From NCBI RefSeq assembly GCF_003034915.1, contig NZ_PZJX01000002.1, positions 1-64,000 of the forward strand: a stretch of 64,000 nt of DNA, in the 5' to 3' direction. Position 1 is the stretch's first letter, and every line of letters starts with the position of its first letter. The position numbers and the translations under genes were made by a program. Shown here piece after piece: positions 37,771-46,647 of this stretch. Under the pieces are notes generated by a model, which saw nothing but the letters and a program-made list of their open reading frames with translations, did not search any database and was not told where the DNA came from. Source of the stretch: Mesorhizobium helmanticense. Its GTDB lineage: Bacteria; Pseudomonadota; Alphaproteobacteria; Rhizobiales; Rhizobiaceae.

Positions 37771-37824
37771 GTCAATGTATCGAGTCAAGTTCCGCTGATC
37801 CGATTGTTGCTCTAGTGTCGAATC

Positions 37825-38253
37825 ATGACACCCTTTGACCGTCCGCCAGTCGGCATGAATCTCGCGCGCACCGCCAAGCTGGTCGCGCAGGCTTTCGACG
37901 CTGCGCTGGTCGAGGCCGGCGGCACGCTGCCGATCTGGCTTACCCTGCTGTCGATCAAGTCACGCGAACTCGCCAACCAGCGCGAGCTCGCCGGCATGAT
38001 CGGCATCCAGGGCGCGACGCTGACCCATCATCTCAACGCGATGGAGGCGCAAGGCCTGCTGGCGCGGCGCCGCGATCCGGACAACCGCCGGGTTCACCAG
38101 GTCGCGCTCACCGGGGCCGGCGAAGCGATGTTCCTCAAATTGCGCACCGCCGCACTCGCCTTCGACAAGCGGCTGCGGGCCGGATTGCCTGACGAGCGGC
38201 TGGCCGAATTCGCGGAAGTGCTTGCGGCTCTACGCGCCAATGTGGAAGTCTAG
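37825..38253 (+). CDS. MarR family transcriptional regulator
   Basis: This 142-residue winged-helix protein contains NQRELAGMIGIQGATLTHHL (helix-turn-helix), ARRRDPDNRRVHQVALTGAG (wing) and a C-terminal dimerisation helix. It begins at ATG 37825 within an operator-like sequence. The divergent small membrane protein is the most likely target. The ligand is unknown. Confidence 0.9.
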   Translation: MTPFDRPPVGMNLARTAKLVAQAFDAALVEAGGTLPIWLTLLSIKSRELANQRELAGMIGIQGATLTHHLNAMEAQGLLARRRDPDNRRVHQVALTGAGEAMFLKLRTAALAFDKRLRAGLPDERLAEFAEVLAALRANVEV

Positions 38254-38333
38254 ATGAGATCAGGTTTCGTCAAAAAGGCCGCGCCCGTGCAATCTCAACT
38301 CTCCCGCGTCGCCGATACGCGTTTGACACATCC

Positions 38334-39188
38334 GTGAACAATATCGACACCGACGCACTCGCCACATTGATCGCGATCGTCGACGCCGGCGGTTTCGGCG
38401 CTGCCGCGCACAGGCTGGGTCGAACCCAGCCCGGCGTCAGCAACACCATCGCGCGGCTTGAGAACAAGCTCGGCAAGAAACTCATCAACCGGTCGCGACG
38501 TGGACCGCATCTCACCGATCATGGCGAGTTGCTGATCGGCTACGCGCGCCGGATCGTGGCGATCCAGGACGAGGCGCTGGCCGCGCTGCAGCCGGAGGCA
38601 CTGGCTGGGCGGGTTCTGGTCGGAATGCCCGACGACTATCTCGGTGTGTTTGGAACGCCGCTGATCGAGCGCTTTGCCGCCCAGAATCCGCGCATCCAGG
38701 TCGAGATCCAATGCAATTTTTCCAGTGAGCTCGAAGGCTCGGTGGATCGCGGCGACATCGATATCGCGATCATCACCCGCGACGTGCACAGTCTTGCCGG
38801 AGAATTCCTGCGGCACGAACCTCTGGTCTGGTGCGCCTCGCCGGACGAGACGCCGGAGCTGCTGGATCCCTTGCCTCTGGCGCTTTTCCCGGAAAAGTTC
38901 TGTCGTGCCCGCCCGCACATCGTCGACGCGCTTGACCGGGCAGGGCGTCCGTGGCGCGTCGCCTGGACCTCGTCTCATCTTCCGTCCATCCAGACGGCGA
39001 TCAGCCTGGGCAAGGCGGTGACGGCGCTCCCCGCATCGGTGATTTCGCCCATGCACAGGCGGCTCGGGTCAGAAGACGGCCTACCGGAATTGAAGCCCGT
39101 GGAACTGGCGTTGCTCTTGCCAAATGGCGCCCGCGCCGCGGTGCGGCGCATGGCAACCTTCATCCGCACGGAGTTCCGGGCGCTCTGA
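38334..39188 (+). CDS. LysR family transcriptional regulator
   Basis: This 284-residue regulator starts with GTG 38334. The DNA-binding domain (ALATLIAIVDAGGFGAAAHR, RTQPGVSNTIARLENKLGKK) is followed by an effector domain. It lies convergently next to the aminotransferase and TRAP genes, which are on the opposite strand and whose shared promoter is 4 kb away, so its control of them is only a guess. The C-terminal effector domain is short but complete. Confidence 0.9.
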   Translation: MNNIDTDALATLIAIVDAGGFGAAAHRLGRTQPGVSNTIARLENKLGKKLINRSRRGPHLTDHGELLIGYARRIVAIQDEALAALQPEALAGRVLVGMPDDYLGVFGTPLIERFAAQNPRIQVEIQCNFSSELEGSVDRGDIDIAIITRDVHSLAGEFLRHEPLVWCASPDETPELLDPLPLALFPEKFCRARPHIVDALDRAGRPWRVAWTSSHLPSIQTAISLGKAVTALPASVISPMHRRLGSEDGLPELKPVELALLLPNGARAAVRRMATFIRTEFRAL

Positions 39189-39207
39189 ACGCGCCGATAC
39201 CGGCACC

Positions 39208-40434
39208 TTAGAGCGACGCGGCAGCAACGCGGAACATGCCGATCATCTCCTCGATGATTTCCTTGTCATGCGCCGTCGACAGATACATCCGCCCGAAGGG
39301 TGACGGCATTGCGAGCAATCCCGCACGGCGCAGCGCCGCATGCAGATCGAAGGAGCGCCGCTCGTCGGCTTTCGCCGCGGCATCCCGGTAGTTTTTCGGT
39401 GCCGCGTCGCTGAACCACACCGTGAAGACGCTGCCATATCCGCTGGTGGTGACTGCCGTTCCGGCATTGGCGAAGGCCTGCTCAATACCAAGCCGAAGAC
39501 TGTCGCCCCGCGCGACGAATGCGGGATAGTCCTGCCTGGCGAGCAAGGCAAGCGTCGCGGTCACGGCCGCGGTTGCGACCGGATTTCCGCTATAGGTACC
39601 GGCACGCGCAACCTGTCCATTCTCGCTGAGCGCCATGATTTCAGGCGTTCCGACCACGGCAGCCACCGCGATGCCGCTGCCGATCGCCTTGCCCACCGTG
39701 GCGAGGTCGGCTTCGATCGCCATGGCTTGTCCGGCAAGGCCGAAATGGGTCCGAAAGCCCATCAGCACCTCGTCGAGAATGACCATCGCGCCGTTGCGGC
39801 GGGCGATCGTCTCAACATGCTTGAGATATCCCGGCTCCGGCAGGATGCAGCCGGCATTGGCGAGCATCGGTTCCATCAGGACGGCGGCGATATCGCTGGA
39901 TTCCGCGAACAGGCTTTCGACATCGTCGAAATCGTTGAAGCGCAGCAGTGTGGTGTCTCTTTGCCAGGGGCGTTCGTTTGCACGCATTTCGGCTTCCGCC
40001 GAACCGGCATTGCCGAAGGCAACGTCGTCGTACCAGCCGTCGAACCCGGCCGCCATCTTGGCGATCCGGCTGCGTCCCGTCGCTGCCCGGGCGAGCCGGC
40101 AGGCAAGATGGACCGCCTCGCTTCCAGTGTTGGTGAAGATCGCGCGTGACAGCGAACCAGTGGCGGCCGTCAGGGCTGCTGCTGCCTCTTCCTCGCCCGC
40201 ATGGGCGAATGCCGGCATCGGACCGTCCAGAAGCGCCCTGGTGACGGCATTGACGACGACCGGATGGGCATGGCCGAGGACGGTCGCGCCAAAACCGAGG
40301 GCCGTATCGATATATCGGCGTCCTGTCTGATCCCAGATATGAGGACCACGGGAGCGCGAAGCCAGCAAGCTTGTCCCGTCGACGATGGGCAAGGCGCGAC
40401 CGGCACTGGATATGCCCCCGACGAGATGGTTCAT
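39208..40434 (-). CDS. Class III aminotransferase (glutamate-1-semialdehyde aminomutase-like)
   Basis: This 408-residue PLP enzyme has the class III pattern: WDQTGRRYIDTALGFGATVLGHAHP, FTNTGSEAVHLACRLARAATG, ILDEVLMGFRTHFG, and the PLP lysine in ATVGKAIGSGIA. It resembles glutamate-1-semialdehyde aminomutase and beta-amino-acid aminotransferases. A housekeeping HemL role is unlikely, because the gene sits at the end of a TRAP transporter operon (22-base gap after dctM). It more likely transaminates the imported amino compound. The substrate is not determinable here. Confidence 0.9.
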   Translation of the reverse strand: MNHLVGGISSAGRALPIVDGTSLLASRSRGPHIWDQTGRRYIDTALGFGATVLGHAHPVVVNAVTRALLDGPMPAFAHAGEEEAAAALTAATGSLSRAIFTNTGSEAVHLACRLARAATGRSRIAKMAAGFDGWYDDVAFGNAGSAEAEMRANERPWQRDTTLLRFNDFDDVESLFAESSDIAAVLMEPMLANAGCILPEPGYLKHVETIARRNGAMVILDEVLMGFRTHFGLAGQAMAIEADLATVGKAIGSGIAVAAVVGTPEIMALSENGQVARAGTYSGNPVATAAVTATLALLARQDYPAFVARGDSLRLGIEQAFANAGTAVTTSGYGSVFTVWFSDAAPKNYRDAAAKADERRSFDLHAALRRAGLLAMPSPFGRMYLSTAHDKEIIEEMIGMFRVAAASL

Positions 40435-40455
40435 GTCAGTACTCGCTTCGATAGT

Positions 40456-41742
40456 TCAGAAACCCAGAAGCCGCGGCAGCCATTCCGTGGTTCCCGGGAC
40501 GAATGCGATGAGCAGCAGGCAGATGTTGCTGGTGATGAAGAATGGGATCAGGCGCCAGGTGACCGCGTTGACGCCGATCTTGGCGATGTTGCAGACCACG
40601 AAGATGTTCGTTCCCACTGGTGGCGTGAACAGGCCGATGCCCAGGGCGACGGTGAAGATCAAACCAAGCTGGTAGGGAGCAAGGCCCGCATCGATGCCGA
40701 TTGGATGTACGATGGGCGCAAGGATGATCAATGACGGGCCAAGATCGGCCCAGGTCCCGACGAAGGTCAGCAGCAGCAGGATCAGCAGTATAGTCACCGT
40801 CGGGCCGGCGCCTGACGCGGAGAGCAGGTCAGCGCTCCATTGCGGGATCTGCTCGACCGTCAGGATCCATGAGAACGGCGTCGACACAGCCATGATGGTC
40901 ATGATCGCGCCTGTCATGCGCACGGCTTCGATGCCGACTTTCCAGGCAGCCGCCCAGGTGAGTTCACGATAGAGAAGCCCGCCGACCAGCAATGCCCAGA
41001 CGACGGCGACGAACGCCGCTTCCGTTGTCGTTGCATAGCCGGTCAGCATCGAGCCAAGCACGACGATCGGCATCAGCATCGCGGGCAGCGCTCGCAGCAG
41101 GTGCTTCGAAAAGCTTTTTACCGTCGGCCGCGTGTCCGACTTGGGAAACCCTTCCCTGACGCCCACCCACCACGCGGTCAGCATGAAGGTGATGGCCAGC
41201 ATCAGCCCGGGAATGATGCCGGCGGCAAACAGGCCGCCGATCGAGGTGTTGGTCAGGACGCCATACATGATCATCACCACGCTTGGCGGGATGATGATCC
41301 CAAGCGTGCCGGCCGCGGCCGTCACCGCCGCGGCGAATGCCGGCGGGTAGCCGCGCTCCACCATGGCCGGGATCATGATCGAGCCCACGGCGCCGGTGTC
41401 GGCGGTGGCCGAGCCGGTGATGCCGCCATAGACCATGCATGTGGCGACATTGACGACACCAAGTCCGCCGCGGACCCAGCCAAGCAGGTCGTCCGCGAGG
41501 TCGATGATGCGTCGCGTCAGTCCGCCCTCGTTCATGATGCCGCCGGCGACCAGGAACAGTGGGATGGCGGCCAGCGAGATCGAGTCGGCGCCACCATAGA
41601 CCTGTTGCGCGAACCAGGATGGCGGTAACGGAACCAGACCGAAGAAGATCACGGCAAGCGTCGAGACCGCGATCGCCCAGGCAACCGGAACGCCGGTGTA
41701 GAGCGTCACCGCGAAGATGCCGAAGAGGACAAGCAAGGTCAT
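40456..41742 (-). CDS. dctM: TRAP transporter large permease (DctM)
   Basis: This 428-residue inner-membrane protein has about twelve transmembrane helices and the DctM signature regions: SLAAIPLFLVAGGIMNEGGL, AAVTAAAGTLGIIIPPSVVMI and IFTVALGIGLFTPPVGTNIFV. It forms the sodium-driven channel with the small permease next to it and receives substrate from DctP. Gene order in transcription is dctP, dctQ, dctM, aminotransferase. The symbol denotes the family, not C4-dicarboxylate specificity. Confidence 0.93.
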   Translation of the reverse strand: MTLLVLFGIFAVTLYTGVPVAWAIAVSTLAVIFFGLVPLPPSWFAQQVYGGADSISLAAIPLFLVAGGIMNEGGLTRRIIDLADDLLGWVRGGLGVVNVATCMVYGGITGSATADTGAVGSIMIPAMVERGYPPAFAAAVTAAAGTLGIIIPPSVVMIMYGVLTNTSIGGLFAAGIIPGLMLAITFMLTAWWVGVREGFPKSDTRPTVKSFSKHLLRALPAMLMPIVVLGSMLTGYATTTEAAFVAVVWALLVGGLLYRELTWAAAWKVGIEAVRMTGAIMTIMAVSTPFSWILTVEQIPQWSADLLSASGAGPTVTILLILLLLTFVGTWADLGPSLIILAPIVHPIGIDAGLAPYQLGLIFTVALGIGLFTPPVGTNIFVVCNIAKIGVNAVTWRLIPFFITSNICLLLIAFVPGTTEWLPRLLGF

Positions 41743-41749
41743 GCGCGGA

Positions 41750-42205
41750 TCACCGGAACAGTCGCACGATGCGGGCGATCGCGATGACGCAGAGGCCGAG
41801 CCCCATGAAAATTATGGTCGAATGGACGGTCCAGGATGGTATGCGCATCACCGGTGACGGCACGAAACCGGTACGCCCGAGCATGGCAAACCCGCTCCAG
41901 ACCATGGCGGCCGCGACGAGAAGCAGTATCAGATTGTGATAGACGCGGAAGACCGTGCCCCGGCTGCTGGTAACGCTGTTGCCGTCGATCGAGACGTTTT
42001 CACCGGCGATCTCGGCCAGCACCGCGCCGATCGCCGTCGTCCACAGGAACAACATGCCGACGAGTTCGAACGACCAGGTTACCCCGTTGACATGCAGGTA
42101 GCGGCCGATCGCCCCAAGCCCGGTTGCCGCGATCAGCAAGACGATCACGCCCACGCCGGCCACCGACAAGGCCAGCGTCAGAAAACGCCCGGTGCGTTCC
42201 ATCAT
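41750..42205 (-). CDS. dctQ: TRAP transporter small permease (DctQ)
   Basis: This 151-residue protein has four membrane helices (FLTLALSVAGVGVIVLLIA, SFELVGMLFLWTTAIGAVLAE, YHNLILLLVAAAMVWSGFA, and IFMGLGLCVIAIARIVRLF), typical of DctQ. It lies seven bases before dctM and about 115 bases after dctP in the operon. It has the expected family length. Confidence 0.9.
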   Translation of the reverse strand: MMERTGRFLTLALSVAGVGVIVLLIAATGLGAIGRYLHVNGVTWSFELVGMLFLWTTAIGAVLAEIAGENVSIDGNSVTSSRGTVFRVYHNLILLLVAAAMVWSGFAMLGRTGFVPSPVMRIPSWTVHSTIIFMGLGLCVIAIARIVRLFR

Positions 42206-42319
42206 GTTCGTCCTGTACGCATGGCTAGTCTCGTCGTCCGCAACCCGGCTTGCGTCGTTGGCCGGGTCAAGTTCGCGACAAATGCGGAACGCCTGGCAAC
42301 CATGCCCGCCTGGAAGATG

Positions 42320-43315
42320 TTACTGGCCAGCCGCCGCCTTGCGGACATTGGCGACGAAATCCGCGCCCCATTCGGTGCCGAACTGCTGGTAGACCGGATC
42401 GACCAGCGCCCTGAACGGCGCGCCCTCCACTTCGTTGATCTCGACACCGGCTTGCGTCAGCTTGGCACGCACGTCGGCATAGACCTCGTCGAGCTTGCCG
42501 CGATACCAGACCGTTGTGTCGGTCACCGCGGTATCGATGACCGTGCGTTCAGCGTCCGTCAGCCCGTCATAGCGCTCCTTGTTCATGTACCAGTAGTTGG
42601 GCGTCCAGATGTAGTTTGAAACGGAAAGGTATTTCGCGCTCTCGTACCATTTCTGGTCGAAGAAATCGCGGATCTCCGGCTCGACGCCATCGACGACCTT
42701 GGCCTGGAGCGAGGTATAGACCTCGCCGAACGGGATCGATTGCGGCAGCGCGCCGAGCTGTTTTATCGTCGCCAGGATCACCGGGTTTGGCGGTGTGCGC
42801 AGCTTCAGCCCGGAAATGTCCTCAGGCGCCTTGATCGGATGCGCGCTGTTGGCGAACTGGCGAAAGCCCGAATCCAGCGCGCCAAGCATCCGGTAGCCGC
42901 GATCGCCGCCCGTGTCGAACACCGATTTGCCGACGGGACCGTCGAGGAATGCATGCGCCGCCTTCGCATCGGCAAACAGGAAAGGCAGCGTGACGACGTT
43001 GAGTTTGGGGTCGATCTGGTCGACCACGCCGCCCAGCCCGATGTCGATCGAGCCGGCGCCGACGCCATCGGCGATCGGGCCTTCGTCACCCAATTGCCCG
43101 TCCGGGAAAATCTGTACGGTAAGCTCGCCCTTGGATTTCTCTTTCACCTCGTCTGCGAATTTGGTCACCGCCTCGTTGATGAGACTGCTGGAGCTGGAGG
43201 CATGCGCCAGCCGCAAGACGGTTTCGGCCTGAGCGGCCTGAAAAGGAGCCACCACCGCCAGACAAAGCAATGACACGGAGATGATGCGACATTTGTCGGC
43301 GATGAAATTGGACAT
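42320..43315 (-). CDS. dctP: TRAP transporter substrate-binding protein (DctP)
   Basis: This 331-residue periplasmic protein has a signal peptide ending in QAAQAE (about residue 31). The mature part starts TVLRLAHASSSSS, with family features FPDGQLGDEGPIADGVGAGS and LKLRTPPNPVILATIKQLGA; the arginine of LRTPPNP usually binds the ligand carboxylate. The ligand is therefore probably an organic acid or amino acid. It is the first gene of the TRAP operon; a strong palindrome lies about 97 bases upstream. Confidence 0.93.
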   Translation of the reverse strand: MSNFIADKCRIISVSLLCLAVVAPFQAAQAETVLRLAHASSSSSLINEAVTKFADEVKEKSKGELTVQIFPDGQLGDEGPIADGVGAGSIDIGLGGVVDQIDPKLNVVTLPFLFADAKAAHAFLDGPVGKSVFDTGGDRGYRMLGALDSGFRQFANSAHPIKAPEDISGLKLRTPPNPVILATIKQLGALPQSIPFGEVYTSLQAKVVDGVEPEIRDFFDQKWYESAKYLSVSNYIWTPNYWYMNKERYDGLTDAERTVIDTAVTDTTVWYRGKLDEVYADVRAKLTQAGVEINEVEGAPFRALVDPVYQQFGTEWGADFVANVRKAAAGQ

Positions 43316-43411
43316 TGGACCCCACCATTTGATTAGCCGCCATAGTTAGCGCGCCCTCAACTCTGGGAGTCAATCAATGCAGCGGTCATCGATATTCGAA
43401 GAAACTATATA

Positions 43412-43432
43412 AACATCACAGATTGTGATGTT
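43412..43432. promoter_or_regulatory. Perfect palindrome upstream of the TRAP operon
   Basis: AACATCACA and its exact complement TGTGATGTT are separated by GAT. The site lies in A/T-rich DNA between the dctP start (43315, minus strand) and the polysaccharide deacetylase gene stop. Its size fits a dimeric GntR- or IclR-type repressor, but no such regulator is adjacent. Confidence 0.6.
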
Positions 43433-43474
43433 ACTGAAGTTCTGCCCATTCCGGGGCCCTGTCCCAACGGAAGC

Positions 43475-44218
43475 TCAGCCGTCATAGCCGGTGATCGCGC
43501 CGAAAGTGTAGCCGCGCAGCTTCAGCGCGGTGATCAGCGCCGTCAAATTCGCCTTGCCGTTGAAGACGTCCTGGAACATCTCGTCATGCATCAGCAGGAT
43601 CAGTTTGCCGGGCTTGACGAAGTGGCCGTAGCCGAACAGGTGATCGATCTCGCTGACCAGATGATCGACGGTCTGCACCGGCTTGCCGCTGTTTTCGTGA
43701 ACCCATTCGTGATCCCAGCCGTAGAGATAGAAGCCGGACGCGGCGACGAACTCGTAATCGGGGTCCTCGCGGCCCTCTTCGGCCAGTCCGAGCGAGTTGT
43801 CATCCTTCGACATCGAGGGCAGCCGGAACACGTCGCGCCCCGGCAGCCGCGCATGCACTGCCGGTTTCAACCCCAGCACCGCGTTTGCCCGCAGCATGTC
43901 GGCGACGACGCCTTCGGTGTCCGAATAGAAATGCTGATAGTGGTTGTAGGCGTGGCTGTAGCTGTGGTTGCCGATCGTCACCAGCGGCATGGTTCTGGCG
44001 CGCTGCACCAGCGCCTTGTTGGCCGCGCTCGCCTGCGCATGCATGCCAACCATGAACATGGTCGCCGGCACCTGCTCGGCCTCAAGCACGTCGAGGATGT
44101 TGCTGGTGCCGGTCAGCGGACCGTCGTCGAAGGTGAGATAGACCGTGCGATCCGCGGCAATCGCGGGAAAAGCAAGAAACAATACGACCAGCACGGCAAG
44201 GCGAAACGGCGTCAGCAT
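43475..44218 (-). CDS. Polysaccharide deacetylase family protein
   Basis: This 247-residue exported protein has a signal peptide (MLTPFRLAVLVVLFLAFPAIA) and a NodB-type carbohydrate esterase 4 domain. Motif 1 is TFDDGP, with the catalytic base and metal Asp. Motif 2 is NHSYSH, with the two metal histidines. The start at 44218 is chosen because it precedes the signal peptide directly. The product may deacetylate peptidoglycan or an exopolysaccharide in the periplasm. It is not near nod genes, so a NodB role is not supported. Confidence 0.88.
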   Translation of the reverse strand: MLTPFRLAVLVVLFLAFPAIAADRTVYLTFDDGPLTGTSNILDVLEAEQVPATMFMVGMHAQASAANKALVQRARTMPLVTIGNHSYSHAYNHYQHFYSDTEGVVADMLRANAVLGLKPAVHARLPGRDVFRLPSMSKDDNSLGLAEEGREDPDYEFVAASGFYLYGWDHEWVHENSGKPVQTVDHLVSEIDHLFGYGHFVKPGKLILLMHDEMFQDVFNGKANLTALITALKLRGYTFGAITGYDG

Positions 44219-44282
44219 CCGGAATATCCATGTCCGATCGCGACAGGCCGCCATTTCCGGGCAGGATTGTCAAGTTTGCCGC

Positions 44283-46355
44283 CTACGCCAGGCTTCCCCG
44301 CAACACTGTCAACTTGGCCTTCCTGGGCGCCCGCGCGACCAGCCATTCGCGCGCCTTTTCCTGCGGCATCGGGAAGGCGATGGAATAGCCCTGCACCTGG
44401 TCGCAGCCGAGCGCCATCAACGAGTTGAGCTCGGCCTCGGTTTCGGCGCCCTCGGCGACAATCGAGATGCCAAGGCCGCGTGCAAGTTCGGTGATGGCGC
44501 GTACGATCTTGGTATTGTCGCCGTTCTCGTTGATTTTCTGGACAAACCGGCGATCGATCTTCAGTCGGTCGATCTCGTTCGGGTTGACATGGCTGAGCGA
44601 GGCATAGCCGGTGCCGAAATCGTCGAGCTCGAGGTGGACACCTGCTGCACGAATATGCCGCAGCTTTGCTGCTATGCCGGTCTTCTCGTCGTCGAGAATG
44701 ACGGATTCGACGATTTCCAGCGACAGTTTTTCTGGCGGCAGGCCGGCCTTCTGCAGCGTGTCGAAGAGGAAGGCGTCAAAATCGGGCTCGCGCAACTCGG
44801 AGCCGGACACGTTGACGGCGAGCCGGCCGAAGGCAATGCCGTCGCGGTTCCAGTCGGCCGCCTCGTGGATCGCCTTGGCGATGACGATGCGGCCGATCTC
44901 GGGCATGAGGCCGCATTTCTCGGCGACGGGAATAAACTCGCCTGGGGCGATCGCGCCGCGCTCGGCATGTGTCCAGCGCACCAGCGCCTCGATGCCGCTG
45001 ATCGAGCCGTTCGACAACGAAACCTGCGGCTGGAAATAGACCTGGAACTCCTTCTCCGAGATGGCGATCCTTATGTCATGCTCGAGCTGCTTGCGGTGGT
45101 CGAGCTCGCGGCGCAACTCCTCGGAGAAGAACGAGAAACTGCCGCCGCCCTGCTTTTTGGCGGAGTAGAGCGCGAGATCGGAATGGACGAGCAGATCCTG
45201 CGCATTGTTGGCATCGACAGGATAGACCGCGATACCGGCGCTGGCGCCCGGCAGGATGGTCGCGCCCTGGAATATGATCGGCTCGTTGATCTGCGCCAGG
45301 ATGCGCTTGGCGGTCATGTTGATGTCCTCGGTGCCGCCGGCGCCATTGAGGATCATCACGAACTCATCGCCACCCAGGCGCACGCAGAGATCCGACGCCC
45401 GGCAGGCATCGCGCATGCGCTGCGCCGTCACCACGAGCACGTAGTCGCCCGCGGCGTGGCCAAGCGTGTCGTTGATCTGCTTGAACCGGTCGAGGTCGAG
45501 CTGGACCACCGCAAGCCGTTCCCGCCGGCGTTGCGCGCTCTTGATCAGCGTGTCGAAATGGTCGGTCAGGAAGGTGCGGTTGTAGAGGCCGGTAAGCCCG
45601 TCATGCACGGCGATGAAGGCCATGGAATTGCGTGCGTCCATGAGTTCATGCGTCTTGCGCAGAATGGCATTCGACATCGGCCTGAAGATGAAAAGCGCCA
45701 CCAGAACGATGACGCCGATTGTGGCGTAGAACAGCGTGCGATGAAGATTGAGAAGCGTGTCCGACCGCGCATCGGCGTCGGCACTGATGCGCTGGCCAAG
45801 TGCGGCGTAGCCCGACAGGGTCGCATTGGCGACGGAAGCGTCGAGCTTGATGCGCTCGCTGCCGCCCTTGTAGCCGCCGTCAATGGCCATGCCGAGCTGC
45901 GATTCAAACCCCGAGACCAGGCGTTCGCCGTTGGCGATAAGCCCGACCGAGAAATAGTCGAGGTGGAACGGCTTGGCGAAAAGCACGTTCTGGACCGATT
46001 TTGGATCGAACCGTGCCGGCGACGTGGGATCGGCGGCGACCCGATCGAGCAGAAGATCGTAGTTCTTCTCGAACTCCGCCGTCGCTTGTTTGAATGCGGT
46101 GATCAGAGCCGGTTGTTGGTCGCGCGAAGCAGCACCTGCTGCGCCGGCAAGGAAGACGATGCGTTGCGAGAGCGCCTTTTGCGTGCCGACGATGTCGAGC
46201 AGCGAATCGTTGTGGCGCTGAGCAGCCATCATCTGCTGAAGAAGGATGAAGGACGCCATCACCATGGTGGCGATGATCAACAGCGCCAGCCAATAGCCGG
46301 CCTTGATCAGCAATATGAGCCTGCTCGAAATGGCTTGCACCGGCTGCTGCGACAT
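44283..46355 (-). CDS. GGDEF-EAL domain protein (cyclic di-GMP turnover)
   Basis: This 690-residue membrane protein has an N-terminal transmembrane helix (LILLIKAGYWLALLIIATMV), a periplasmic sensory region of about 230 residues, a second helix (ATIGVIVLVALFIF), then a GGDEF domain (RLGGDEFVM near residue 327) and an EAL domain (GIEALVRW near residue 453). Both motifs are intact, so synthesis and hydrolysis of c-di-GMP are possible. EAL metal segments such as LDDFGTGYASL are present. It stands alone. Confidence 0.93.
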   Translation of the reverse strand: MSQQPVQAISSRLILLIKAGYWLALLIIATMVMASFILLQQMMAAQRHNDSLLDIVGTQKALSQRIVFLAGAAGAASRDQQPALITAFKQATAEFEKNYDLLLDRVAADPTSPARFDPKSVQNVLFAKPFHLDYFSVGLIANGERLVSGFESQLGMAIDGGYKGGSERIKLDASVANATLSGYAALGQRISADADARSDTLLNLHRTLFYATIGVIVLVALFIFRPMSNAILRKTHELMDARNSMAFIAVHDGLTGLYNRTFLTDHFDTLIKSAQRRRERLAVVQLDLDRFKQINDTLGHAAGDYVLVVTAQRMRDACRASDLCVRLGGDEFVMILNGAGGTEDINMTAKRILAQINEPIIFQGATILPGASAGIAVYPVDANNAQDLLVHSDLALYSAKKQGGGSFSFFSEELRRELDHRKQLEHDIRIAISEKEFQVYFQPQVSLSNGSISGIEALVRWTHAERGAIAPGEFIPVAEKCGLMPEIGRIVIAKAIHEAADWNRDGIAFGRLAVNVSGSELREPDFDAFLFDTLQKAGLPPEKLSLEIVESVILDDEKTGIAAKLRHIRAAGVHLELDDFGTGYASLSHVNPNEIDRLKIDRRFVQKINENGDNTKIVRAITELARGLGISIVAEGAETEAELNSLMALGCDQVQGYSIAFPMPQEKAREWLVARAPRKAKLTVLRGSLA

Positions 46356-46647
46356 TTTCTTGGGACGGCCTTTCTCGCCGACAGATTCCTGGTTGCGATA
46401 ACCATTGGCTTGAAAGTATTAACAGGTTTGGAAATCAAGGACCTAGCGACCGCGGCGGCGCTGGAAAGCTCGCGAAATGGTTATCGCGTTCTTTCTCGAC
46501 ATATCTGCATTTGAACATCCGTCATTGGCGGCATTCCGAGACTGCATTCCGGCTACCCGCCTCTCCGCCGCCAAGGCGTCGCTTTTGCGATGGATTTTTC
46601 GCCCGTGCGGGGCGACAGTCCCTATCAAATCTCAACAGGGCCTGATC

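Noticed and set aside
39208..40434. HemL, the heme-pathway glutamate-1-semialdehyde aminomutase
   Set aside because: Alphaproteobacteria usually make 5-aminolevulinate by the Shemin route, and the gene is in a TRAP operon.
43475..44218. NodB chitooligosaccharide deacetylase
   Set aside because: No nod genes or nod boxes nearby; the protein has a secretion signal unlike cytoplasmic NodB.
44145..46514. 789-codon plus-strand frame opposite the GGDEF-EAL gene
   Set aside because: Its length is impressive, but the minus-strand frame has intact GGDEF and EAL domains and membrane helices; the plus frame has none.
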